Shown here: piece after piece, positions 1 to 6,469 of the stretch
Layout of the letters: the number at the start of each line of letters is the position of its first letter
Position numbering within the stretch: the first letter of the stretch is position 1
Assembly (NCBI GenBank): GCA_030635865.1
Contig: DAOVYA010000050.1
Span: 1 to 8,785, forward strand
DNA from: Gammaproteobacteria bacterium
Lineage (GTDB): Bacteria > Pseudomonadota > Gammaproteobacteria > UBA9214
Reading direction: 5' to 3'
DNA: 8,785 nucleotides
Position numbers and translations under genes: made by a program
The notes under the pieces: generated by a model
The model's input: the letters and a program-made list of their open reading frames with translations, nothing else
Database searches by the model: none
Told to the model about the DNA's origin: nothing

Positions 1-1318
1 GGAACGCGGTAGCGCCGGTGCATCCCGGCCCGAGGGTCTGGAAGATGGGCTTGGGATGATGGAAGACGGTTACCGTCTTTCCGATGCGCAGACCCAGGCA
101 ACACTGGACCTGCGCCTGCACCAGTTAACCGGTCTGGAGCAGGACAAAATCCTGAATGAGTACAAAGATTTGCTTGATGTGATTGATGAGTTACTTGCAA
201 TCCTGGGAGACCCCGGCCGCCTCATGCAGGTTATCAGGGATGAGCTTGTCGATCTGCGTGACCAGTTTGGTGATGAGCGGCGTACCGAAATCATGACTGA
301 CCACCTGGATTTGACGCTGGAAGACCTGATCACGGAAGAAGACGTGGTCGTGACACTGTCACATGCCGGTTATGCGAAATCCCAGCCATTGACTGATTAC
401 CGTGCGCAACGTCGCGGTGGTCGCGGCAAGAGTGCGGCCAAGGTTCGGGAAGAGGATTTTATTGACAAGCTTTTCATAGCCAGTACGCACGATACTATTT
501 TGTGCTTTTCGAGCCGTGGCAAGGTCTACTGGCTGAAGGTGTACGAGCTGCCTCAGGCAGGACGTACCGCGCGCGGCAAGCCGATTGTAAACCTGTTGCC
601 ATTACAGGCAGACGAACGGATAAACGCGATCTTGCCTGTCCGTGAATTCACGCAGAATCAGTTTGTGTTCATGTCCACTGCGCTGGGGACCGTGAAAAAG
701 ACGTCGCTGGCCGATTTTTCACGACCGCGCGCTAACGGTATTATTGCACTCGATCTGCGTGAGAATGATTATCTGGTTGATGTCGCAATTACTGATGGTT
801 CACAGGACATTATGCTGTTCAGTGATGCCGGCAAGGTGATCCGATTCAAGGAAAGTGATGTGCGTTCCATGGGGCGCACGGCCAGTGGCGTGCGCGGTAT
901 AAAGCTGCAGCCGGGGCAGAGCGTTATTTCGTTGATTATTGCCAGCGACAGTCCGGTGCTTACTGCGACCGAGAATGGTTTTGGAAAACGCACCCGCACC
1001 GATGATTACCCGGTATATGGCCGTGGTGGCCAGGGTGTGATTGCGATCCAGGTGACTGAACGTAATGGAAGGGTCGTGGGTGCAGTGCCGGCCGATAACA
1101 CTGATGAGGTTATGTTGATCAGTAGCGGAGGTATCCTGGTGCGCACCCGGGTCAATGAAATTTCCGTGATGGGCAGGAATACCCAGGGTGTGCGATTGAT
1201 CTCCCTGACCAGGGATGAAGTCCTGGTTGGTATTGAGCGCGTCGTGGAGGACAAGGGTGAGGATAACGGCGATGAGCACGATGATGCCCCTGGCTCAGAC
1301 AAGGCGACTGGTTCATAA
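1..1318 (+). CDS. gyrA: DNA gyrase subunit A, C-terminal part (5' end outside window)
   Basis: GyrA is the breakage-reunion subunit of DNA gyrase, the type IIA topoisomerase that introduces negative supercoils. The reading frame is open from base 2, so the gene runs in from upstream and the N-terminal half with the catalytic tyrosine is missing. The visible part begins in the coiled-coil/tower region (AILDLRL-type segment, here [14 protein letters not shown], followed by FGDERRTEI). The GyrA box QRRGGRG, needed for DNA wrapping, lies at 407-427. After it come the repeated blades of the C-terminal beta-pinwheel (for example [19 protein letters not shown] and [17 protein letters not shown]). 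The protein ends with a short acidic tail encoded at about 1241-1315 (9 acidic residues of 25), shorter than in E. coli. The ATG at 56 is internal. A TAA at 1316-1318 ends the gene 12 bases before serC, in the same frame. Confidence 0.97.
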   Translation, partial: ERGSAGASRPEGLEDGLGMMEDGYRLSDAQTQATLDLRLHQLTGLEQDKILNEYKDLLDVIDELLAILGDPGRLMQVIRDELVDLRDQFGDERRTEIMTDHLDLTLEDLITEEDVVVTLSHAGYAKSQPLTDYRAQRRGGRGKSAAKVREEDFIDKLFIASTHDTILCFSSRGKVYWLKVYELPQAGRTARGKPIVNLLPLQADERINAILPVREFTQNQFVFMSTALGTVKKTSLADFSRPRANGIIALDLRENDYLVDVAITDGSQDIMLFSDAGKVIRFKESDVRSMGRTASGVRGIKLQPGQSVISLIIASDSPVLTATENGFGKRTRTDDYPVYGRGGQGVIAIQVTERNGRVVGAVPADNTDEVMLISSGGILVRTRVNEISVMGRNTQGVRLISLTRDEVLVGIERVVEDKGEDNGDEHDDAPGSDKATGS

Positions 1319-1330
1319 GCGGGCTGCTGC

Positions 1331-2413
1331 ATGTCAGAAGTCTATAATTTCAGCGCCGGACCGGCGGTCTTGCCAAAAACCGTATTGCAGCAGGCGCGTG
1401 ATGAACTGATTGACTGGCGCGGCACCGGCATGTCGGTGATGGAAATGAGTCACCGTAGCAAGGAATACATGTCGATCGCCGAACAGGCAGAGGCAGACTT
1501 GCGTGCATTGCTGAAGATACCTGCTGAATATCATGTGCTGTTTCTCCAGGGTGGTGCAACCAGCCAGTTTGCAATGGCCCCGTTGAACCTGTTGCGAGGG
1601 CGTTCACAGGCCGACTATGTAAATACCGGTGCATGGTCAAAAAAGGCTATTGCCGAAGCCGGGCGCTTTTGCACCGTAAATATCGCTGCATCCTCCGAAG
1701 ATACGAACTTCACAAGTATTCCAGCGCCGGACACATGGCAGCTTGATACAGATTCCGCTTATGTGCATTACACCCCGAACGAGACAATTGGCGGTGTGGA
1801 GTTTCACTGGATTCCGGATACCGGTGACGTGCCGCTGGCTGCTGATATGTCATCCACCATTCTTTCACGTCCGCTGGATGTTTCACGCTACGGCCTGATC
1901 TATGCCGGTGCCCAGAAAAACATCGGACCTGCCGGATTGACGGTGGTGATCGTGCGCGAGGACCTGACAGGCAGTCCCCGGGACGGGACGCCAACCATGT
2001 TTGATTACAAGAAGCATGCAGATAGCGGGTCTATGATGAATACACCGCCGACCTATAGCTGGTACCTTGCCGGCCTGGTGTTTGACTGGTTAAGGAAGCA
2101 GGGTGGTTTGTCTGCCATGGCAGAAATCAATTACCGTAAATCACAGCGTCTTTATGATGCAATCGATCGGTCAGGTTTTTACCGAAGCCCGGTCGATGTA
2201 GACTGCCGTTCCTGGATGAATGTGCCCTTTACCCTGGCGGATGACGCGCTCGATAGTGTATTCCTCGAGCAATCCGGGAAAGCCGGGTTGCTGAATCTCA
2301 AGGGTCACCGTTCAGTAGGCGGCATGCGTGCCAGCATCTACAATGCCATGCCGGAAGCAGGTGTTGATGCCCTGATCGATTTTATGGGAGAGTTTGAGCG
2401 CGTACACGGATAG
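1331..2413 (+). CDS. serC: Phosphoserine aminotransferase
   Basis: SerC transfers an amino group from glutamate to 3-phosphohydroxypyruvate to give phosphoserine, the second step of serine synthesis. In bacteria using the PdxB route it also acts in pyridoxal phosphate synthesis. At 360 residues the length matches the family (E. coli 362). The N-terminus YNFSAGPAVLP is typical. The PLP lysine is Lys196 in YAGAQKNIGPAG. Trp102, Asp172 and the GGATSQF loop (74-80) fit the cofactor pocket, and Arg42, His326-Arg327 and Arg333 fit the substrate phosphate site. The start is well fixed: the gyrA stop lies in the same frame 12 bases upstream and this is the first start codon after it. There is no clear Shine-Dalgarno sequence, so translational coupling with gyrA is plausible (inference). 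Confidence 0.97.
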   Translation: MSEVYNFSAGPAVLPKTVLQQARDELIDWRGTGMSVMEMSHRSKEYMSIAEQAEADLRALLKIPAEYHVLFLQGGATSQFAMAPLNLLRGRSQADYVNTGAWSKKAIAEAGRFCTVNIAASSEDTNFTSIPAPDTWQLDTDSAYVHYTPNETIGGVEFHWIPDTGDVPLAADMSSTILSRPLDVSRYGLIYAGAQKNIGPAGLTVVIVREDLTGSPRDGTPTMFDYKKHADSGSMMNTPPTYSWYLAGLVFDWLRKQGGLSAMAEINYRKSQRLYDAIDRSGFYRSPVDVDCRSWMNVPFTLADDALDSVFLEQSGKAGLLNLKGHRSVGGMRASIYNAMPEAGVDALIDFMGEFERVHG

Positions 2414-2450
2414 TTTGTATCGTCACTGCGGGTGTTGCGAACAAACATCC

Positions 2451-2535
2451 GTCATTGCGAGCGAAGCGCGGCAATCTCATAACGCTGGCAGTGGACGTGA
2501 CGAGATTGCCGCGTCACTGCATTCCTCACAATGAC
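2451..2535 (-). repeat. Palindromic intergenic repeat, family A, copy 1 (inverted orientation)
   Basis: An imperfect inverted repeat fills most of the serC-serA gap. The left arm (2451-2478) begins GTCATTGCGAGCGAAGC and the right arm (2502-2535) ends CCTCACAATGAC. They pair along GTCATTG(C/T)GAG and GCGGCAATCTC, but the left arm lacks six bases present in the right. Read on the minus strand it matches copies 2 and 3: the first 34 bases differ from copy 2 at four positions, and the conserved CTGCCAG of the central loop appears as CTGGCAG at 2485-2491. It is therefore the same element in the opposite orientation. There is no reading frame. It resembles a palindromic repeat type I recall from many unrelated bacterial genomes; I give it no formal name. 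Confidence 0.85.
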
Positions 2536-2547
2536 AGAATCTATTAC

Positions 2548-2553
2548 AAGGAG
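2548..2553 (+). promoter_or_regulatory. Ribosome binding site of serA
   Basis: AAGGAG lies 11 bases before the serA ATG. It is the clearest Shine-Dalgarno sequence in the window and supports independent translation of serA, which is separated from serC by a repeat-bearing gap. Confidence 0.75.
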
Positions 2554-2564
2554 ATTGTTGATCC

Positions 2565-3728
2565 ATGCAAAAAATTCTGACACTGAATAATATTTCTCCG
2601 GTCGGGCTGGAGCATTTTCCGCGTGATGCCTATGAGGTGGCTTCCGAGATCCAGCACCCGGATGCCATCCTGCTGCGCTCCTTTAACATGCACGACATGG
2701 AGGTGCCGGCATCGGTCAAGGCGATTGGCCGTGCCGGTGCGGGCGTTAACAATATCCCGGTTGACGCAATGAGCAAGGCGGGTATCCCGGTTTTTAACGC
2801 ACCAGGCGCCAATGCCAATGCAGTAAAGGAACTCGTGATCGCCGGTATGTTGATGGCGTCACGCAATCTTTGCCAGGCCTGGGATTTTGCGCGTTCCCTG
2901 GAGGGTGACGACGAGGCTATACACAAGGCTGTTGAGTCGGGGAAAAAACAGTTTGTCGGTTTTGAATTACCTGGAAAAACGCTGGGCGTGGTCGGTCTCG
3001 GTGCGATTGGCGTTCAAGTGGCAAATGGCGCGTTGGCGCAAGGCATGAACGTGATCGGTTATGACCCCGGGATAACCGTGCAACGCGCCTGGGAGATGTC
3101 TTCACAGGTGAACCAGGCAGCCAGCATCGAGGAACTGCTGGCGAAGGTGGACTATGTGACGTTTCACGTACCCCTGGTGGATGCTACGCGCAATATGATT
3201 AACGCAGAGCGTCTCAGGTTAATCAAGGACAATGCCATTATCCTCAATTTCTCACGTAACGGGGTCGTGGATGACGCAGCAGTTGTTGCGGCACTTGACG
3301 CAGGCAAGGTGTATGCCTATGTCTGTGATTTTCCCAGTAACCTGTTGAAAAATCACCCGCGTGCGGTGACCTTGCCGCACCTGGGTGCTTCGACTCAACA
3401 GGCCGAGGAAAACTGCGCAGTCATGGTGGTCGAGGAAATCAGGGATTTTCTTGAAAACGGCAATATCAGGAACTCGGTTAATTTCCCTGAAATGCTGATG
3501 CCGCGTTATGGCGGTTACCGCCTGGCTATCGTGAACGAAAATGTGCCGAATATGCTGGGACAGATCTCTACCTGCATGGCTGATGCCGGGTTGAATATCC
3601 TTGATATGCTGAACAAGTCGCGCGGCGAACTGGCCTACACACTGGTTGATGTGGATACAGAAGCAAAACCCGTGTGCCTGGAACATATTGCACAGATTGA
3701 TGGCGTGCTGAATGCCAGGGCACTGTAG
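2565..3728 (+). CDS. serA: D-3-phosphoglycerate dehydrogenase, short ACT-containing type
   Basis: SerA oxidises 3-phosphoglycerate to 3-phosphohydroxypyruvate with NAD, the committed step of serine synthesis, directly feeding SerC encoded upstream. At 387 residues it is slightly shorter than E. coli SerA (410). The Rossmann motif is GLGAIG (144-149) with Asp167 ending the second strand, which fits NAD. Arg231 (SRNGVVD) and His272 (LPHLGAST) are the catalytic Arg and His of the D-2-hydroxyacid dehydrogenase family. The catalytic Glu, expected in a DVFxxE-type segment, appears to be Asn259 (CDFPSN), which is unusual. A C-terminal ACT domain covers about 318-387. Asn326 and Asn344 align with serine-binding Asn346 and Asn364 of E. 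coli, while His344 there is Asn324 here, so serine feedback is possible but unproven. Function is confident from overall similarity and from the neighbouring serC. Confidence 0.9.
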   Translation: MQKILTLNNISPVGLEHFPRDAYEVASEIQHPDAILLRSFNMHDMEVPASVKAIGRAGAGVNNIPVDAMSKAGIPVFNAPGANANAVKELVIAGMLMASRNLCQAWDFARSLEGDDEAIHKAVESGKKQFVGFELPGKTLGVVGLGAIGVQVANGALAQGMNVIGYDPGITVQRAWEMSSQVNQAASIEELLAKVDYVTFHVPLVDATRNMINAERLRLIKDNAIILNFSRNGVVDDAAVVAALDAGKVYAYVCDFPSNLLKNHPRAVTLPHLGASTQQAEENCAVMVVEEIRDFLENGNIRNSVNFPEMLMPRYGGYRLAIVNENVPNMLGQISTCMADAGLNILDMLNKSRGELAYTLVDVDTEAKPVCLEHIAQIDGVLNARAL

Positions 3729-3826
3729 ATTTTGTGTTGCCGGCTGTGTTCAGGGCCTGTCAATTACCGCCTGATCAGTTACTATCTGTACTTATTGTAA
3801 CTATTGTCCATCCAGAAAGAATAATT

Positions 3827-3909
3827 CTCGCCAGGACGCAAAGATCGCAAAGTTATAAGCTTTAAATTATAATTTTTTGGTTTTCTTGGCGTCTTTGCGC
3901 CTTTGCCTG
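3827..3909. repeat. Palindromic intergenic repeat, family B
   Basis: This lies in the 281-base serA-pheA gap. The left arm carries ACGCAAAGATCGCAAAG (3836-3852) and the right arm CTTGGCGTCTTTGCG (3885-3899). They pair imperfectly (CGCAAAGA, one bulged base, CGC, one mismatch, AAG). The 32-base loop is very AT-rich and includes a run of six T (3873-3878). The sequence is unrelated to family A. It resembles 'CGCAAAGACGC...' palindromes I recall from many bacterial genomes (recollection, not a search). The rest of the gap, 3729-3826 and 3910-4009, holds nothing I can assign. Confidence 0.65.
3845..3873 (+). promoter_or_regulatory. Possible sigma70-type promoter inside repeat B
   Basis: A perfect -10 hexamer TATAAT (3868-3873) sits 17 bases after TCGCAA (3845-3850), which matches the -35 consensus at only three of six positions. 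It points toward pheA, 130-odd bases downstream. The site lies in the AT-rich loop of the repeat, where chance TATAAT matches are likely, so support is weak. Confidence 0.2.
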
Positions 3910-4009
3910 CATGGATGTAGGTAAGGGGCGTGAGCAGGAGCGGAAGCTTTGCGAGAGAAATTACAGTGTTTATGGGCGGACACTAACTAGCTGATGGTTA
4001 TCCCGGAGC

Positions 4010-5092
4010 ATGAGCGGCAACAGCAAACTTGATGAATTGCGTGACAGGATCGACGCACTGGATCAGCAGATCCAGGACCTGATCAATGAACGTGCGGCCT
4101 GTGCGCGGGATGTTGCCGGCGTCAAGGCAGGTGAAAACAGGGATACTCATTTCTACCGGCCTGAAAGGGAGGCCGTGATTCTTCGTAACATCAGCGACCG
4201 TAACCAGGGCCCGATGCCTGATGAGGAAATGGTGCGCCTGTTCAGGGAGATCATGTCCGCGTGCCTGGCTCTGGAAAAACCCTTGAAGATTGCATTTCTT
4301 GGTCCGGAAGGCACATTTACCCAGGCAGCGGCACTCAAGCAATTCGGTCACTCCGTGAAGACGGTTGCCATGGACGGAATTGACGATGTATTCCGCGAAG
4401 TCGAGGCGGGTGCAGCCGACTACGGTGTCGTGCCGGTTGAAAACTCCACTGAAGGCGTCATCAGCCATACCCTCGATTTGTTCCAGGATTCACTGCTGAA
4501 TATTTGTGGCGAGGTCGAACTGCGGATTCACCATCACCTGCTCGCTAAAAGCAGTGATATTAAAATTGACCGGGTACTGGCCCACCAGCAGGCGCTGGCA
4601 CAGTGCCGTGGCTGGCTGGATGCCAACCTGCCGCAAGCGGAACACGTTGCTGTCGGCAGTAATTCCGAAGCCTCCCGGCTGGTCAGCGAAGCTACAGACG
4701 CAGCTGCTATTGCGAGTGACACAGCCGCCGAGTTGTACGGTTTGACTATCCTGGAACACAATATCGAGGACGAACCGGACAATACCACCCGCTTCCTGGT
4801 GATCGGTAAACAGGAGGTCTTGCCCAGCGGAAATGACAAGACCTCCCTGCTGGTATCGGTACATAACAAGCCGGGTGCCTTGTACAAAATGCTGAAGCCC
4901 ATGGCAGAACACGATATCAGTATGACGCGTATCGAGTCGCGCCCGTCACGCCAGGCGATGTGGGAATACGTGTTTTATATCGACGTGGAAGGCCATCGTG
5001 AAAATGCAGCAGTTGCAAGGGCGCTGGATGCATTGGAACAGGAAGCCTTCGCGGTCAAGGTGTTGGGCTCCTATCCGAAGGCGGTGATTTGA
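4010..5092 (+). CDS. pheA: Bifunctional chorismate mutase / prephenate dehydratase (P-protein)
   Basis: PheA converts chorismate to prephenate and then to phenylpyruvate, the precursor of phenylalanine. The 360 residues show three parts. An AroQ-type chorismate mutase covers about 5-90 (LDELRDRIDALDQQI, with Arg11 and Lys39 at active-site positions). The prephenate dehydratase domain covers about 92-270, starting KIAFLGPEGTFTQAA, with NSTEGV at 145-150 and the catalytic TRF at 260-262. A C-terminal ACT domain (about 278-355) carries GAL (289-291) and ESRP (309-312), the phenylalanine-binding motifs, so feedback inhibition by phenylalanine is expected. An in-frame TGA at 3992-3994 makes ATG 4010 the first ATG available. 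GGAG at 4005-4008 is only one base from it, too close for a good ribosome site. No phenylalanine-rich leader peptide is visible upstream. Confidence 0.97.
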   Translation: MSGNSKLDELRDRIDALDQQIQDLINERAACARDVAGVKAGENRDTHFYRPEREAVILRNISDRNQGPMPDEEMVRLFREIMSACLALEKPLKIAFLGPEGTFTQAAALKQFGHSVKTVAMDGIDDVFREVEAGAADYGVVPVENSTEGVISHTLDLFQDSLLNICGEVELRIHHHLLAKSSDIKIDRVLAHQQALAQCRGWLDANLPQAEHVAVGSNSEASRLVSEATDAAAIASDTAAELYGLTILEHNIEDEPDNTTRFLVIGKQEVLPSGNDKTSLLVSVHNKPGALYKMLKPMAEHDISMTRIESRPSRQAMWEYVFYIDVEGHRENAAVARALDALEQEAFAVKVLGSYPKAVI

Positions 5093-5124
5093 CAGCCAGA
5101 ATGCCGGGCAGGTCATCATTTATA

Positions 5125-5229
5125 CCCCGTCATTGCGAGGAACAAAGTGACGCGGCAATCTCTTTCAGAATGACTCCGCTGCCAGATTCATGAGATTGCT
5201 TCGTCACTTTGTTCCTCGCAATGACGGGG
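5125..5229 (+). repeat. Palindromic intergenic repeat, family A, copy 2 (complete, near-perfect hairpin)
   Basis: Two 38-base arms (5125-5162 and 5192-5229) are inverted copies with only two mismatches (CGCGG against CTTCG), flanking a 29-base loop. The left arm begins CCCCGTCATTGCGAGGAAC. Each arm also holds a smaller inverted pair, ATTGC...GCAAT (5132-5136 and 5155-5159), so the element could fold either as one long hairpin or as two short ones. Copy 3 matches it at 75 of 81 comparable positions, including 26 of 29 loop bases, so the loop is part of the unit. No T-run follows, so it is not a typical intrinsic terminator. No clear target-site duplication was seen. Confidence 0.92.
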
Positions 5230-5238
5230 GTGTGTTAA

Positions 5239-5315
5239 GAGATTGCCGCACTACGCCGCGCCCTGAAGGATGGCATAGCCATCCTGAGGAAGTACTCTTG
5301 GGGTGCAATGACGGG
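5239..5315 (+). repeat. Composite repeat: family A half-unit carrying a second small palindrome
   Basis: The segment starts with GAGATTGCCGC (5239-5249) and ends with GCAATGACGGG (5305-5315), the two ends of a family A right arm. In place of the usual ten or so middle bases it carries a longer piece that includes a perfect hairpin, AGGATGGC-ATA-GCCATCCT (5267-5285, 8-bp stem), flanked by CCTGA and GAGGAAGTACTC. The likeliest reading is a family A arm interrupted or replaced by another short palindromic repeat. It lies directly after copy 2. Confidence 0.6.
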
Positions 5316-5326
5316 AATTATGTAAT
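5298..5326 (+). promoter_or_regulatory. Possible sigma70-type promoter before hisC
   Basis: TTGGGG (5298-5303, three of six consensus matches) is followed after exactly 17 bases by TGTAAT (5321-5326, five of six). Transcription would begin about 18 bases before the hisC ATG. It would give the hisC-tyrA-aroA block its own promoter, partly built from the end of the composite repeat. This is pattern matching only. Confidence 0.25.
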
Positions 5327-5350
5327 TAACCAGGGGCTCCTTCACTGGTC

Positions 5351-6469
5351 ATGGACAATAACTTCACTGATCTTGCCGCACCGGGTGTACGTGCATTGCA
5401 GCCATATCAACCCGGCAAGCCGGTTGCAGAACTGGAACGCGAATACGGTATCCACGATGCCGTAAAGCTGGCTTCCAATGAGAACCCGTATGGCCCGAGT
5501 TCATTGGCCATTGCGGCGGCCGGCCAGGCATTGCAGGATATTTCGCGTTATCCGGAAGGCAGCGGCTACCTGCTGACCGAACGCCTGGCCGGGAAGCACC
5601 AGGTTTCGTCGGAGTGCATCACCCTGGGTAATGGCTCCAATGATGTGCTGGACCTGGTTGCGCGTGTATTTCTGACGCCTGATCACGAGGCCGTTTATTC
5701 TCAATACGCCTTTGCGGTCTACCCGATCGTGGTGCAGGCGGCGGGTGCGCTGCCACAGGTAGCCGCTGCGCACGATGGCAGTCATGGGCCGGCTTATGGC
5801 CATGACCTGGCTGCGATGAGTAAATTGATTGGTTCGAATACGCGCCTGGTATTTATTGCCAACCCGAACAACCCTACCGGTACCTGGCTGAACAGCGACG
5901 AGCTGCAGGCATTTATTGCGGGATTGCCCGGTCATGTCATGGTCGTGGTGGACGAGGCTTATTTTGAATATGTGGACTATCTGCAGTACCCGGATACATC
6001 CGGGTGGCTGGAGCGATATCCCAACCTGATCGTGACACGTACCTTTTCCAAGGCCTATGGACTGGCAGGACTGAGGGTGGGCTACTCCCTGTCACATCCG
6101 GATGTTGCCGGTTTGCTCAACCGGGTAAGACAGCCGTTTAACGTAAACCAGCCGGCGCAGGCGGCGGCATTGGCGGCACTGGATGACTACGCCCATATTG
6201 AGGAAACAGTACGCGGCAACCACCAGGGCAGGCAGCAACTGGCAGCCGGTCTTGAAAGGCTGGGACTCTCTTATATAGAGTCTGCCGGGAATTTTATTGC
6301 ATTCGAGACTGCCCGGCCGGGAATGGATGTTTACCATGATCTGTTGCAGGAAGGTATGATTGTGCGGCCGCTTGCCAACTATGGCATGCCATATCACCTG
6401 CGTGTCACGGTTGGGCTGGAAGAAGAGAATCGCCGTTTCCTGGAGGCCCTTGAGAGGGTTTTGTCATGA
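5351..6469 (+). CDS. hisC: Histidinol-phosphate aminotransferase
   Basis: HisC is a PLP-dependent class I/II aminotransferase that makes histidinol phosphate from imidazole-acetol phosphate with glutamate as donor. At 372 residues the length is normal. ASNENPYGPS (41-50), NPNNPTG (171-177), Asp201 and Tyr204 (DEAYFEY), the Schiff-base Lys234 in TFSKAYGLAG and the phosphate-binding Arg242 are all present, with Arg351 (LRVTVG) fitting the substrate-carboxylate arginine. An in-frame TAA at 5327-5329 leaves ATG 5351 as the only ATG for the full domain. The Shine-Dalgarno match is weak (AGGGG at 5332-5336, 14 bases away). The stop overlaps tyrA by four bases, so the two are very probably co-translated. 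Placed between pheA and tyrA with no other his gene in view, it may also transaminate phenylpyruvate and 4-hydroxyphenylpyruvate, as known for the Bacillus subtilis HisC (inference here). Confidence 0.95.
   Translation: MDNNFTDLAAPGVRALQPYQPGKPVAELEREYGIHDAVKLASNENPYGPSSLAIAAAGQALQDISRYPEGSGYLLTERLAGKHQVSSECITLGNGSNDVLDLVARVFLTPDHEAVYSQYAFAVYPIVVQAAGALPQVAAAHDGSHGPAYGHDLAAMSKLIGSNTRLVFIANPNNPTGTWLNSDELQAFIAGLPGHVMVVVDEAYFEYVDYLQYPDTSGWLERYPNLIVTRTFSKAYGLAGLRVGYSLSHPDVAGLLNRVRQPFNVNQPAQAAALAALDDYAHIEETVRGNHQGRQQLAAGLERLGLSYIESAGNFIAFETARPGMDVYHDLLQEGMIVRPLANYGMPYHLRVTVGLEEENRRFLEALERVLS
6452..6458 (+). promoter_or_regulatory. Ribosome binding site of tyrA within the hisC end
   Basis: GAGAGGG lies seven bases before the tyrA ATG, inside the last codons of hisC. 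With the ATGA overlap at 6466-6469 it fixes the tyrA start and points to translational coupling. Confidence 0.6.

Noticed and set aside
56..58. ATG at 56 as the start of a separate gene
   Set aside because: The frame is open upstream to base 2 and the upstream residues align with the GyrA linker, so this is an internal methionine.
3777..3802. AGTTAC...GTAACT inverted repeat after serA, considered as a terminator
   Set aside because: The stem is only six AT-rich pairs with a 14-base loop and no T-run.
3911..3994. 27-codon open frame just upstream of and in frame with pheA, considered as an attenuator leader peptide
   Set aside because: It has two tyrosines but no phenylalanine codons, no ribosome site, and no terminator hairpin with a T-run follows.
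5125..5229. Long hairpin considered as the intrinsic terminator of pheA
   Set aside because: It is followed by GGGTGTGTTAAG rather than a run of T, and copies in other gaps show it is a dispersed repeat. Some effect on transcripts is still possible.
5190..5465. 91-codon + strand open frame running from the repeat into hisC
   Set aside because: Its first half is repeat DNA, its second half is an out-of-frame shadow of hisC, and the product resembles nothing.
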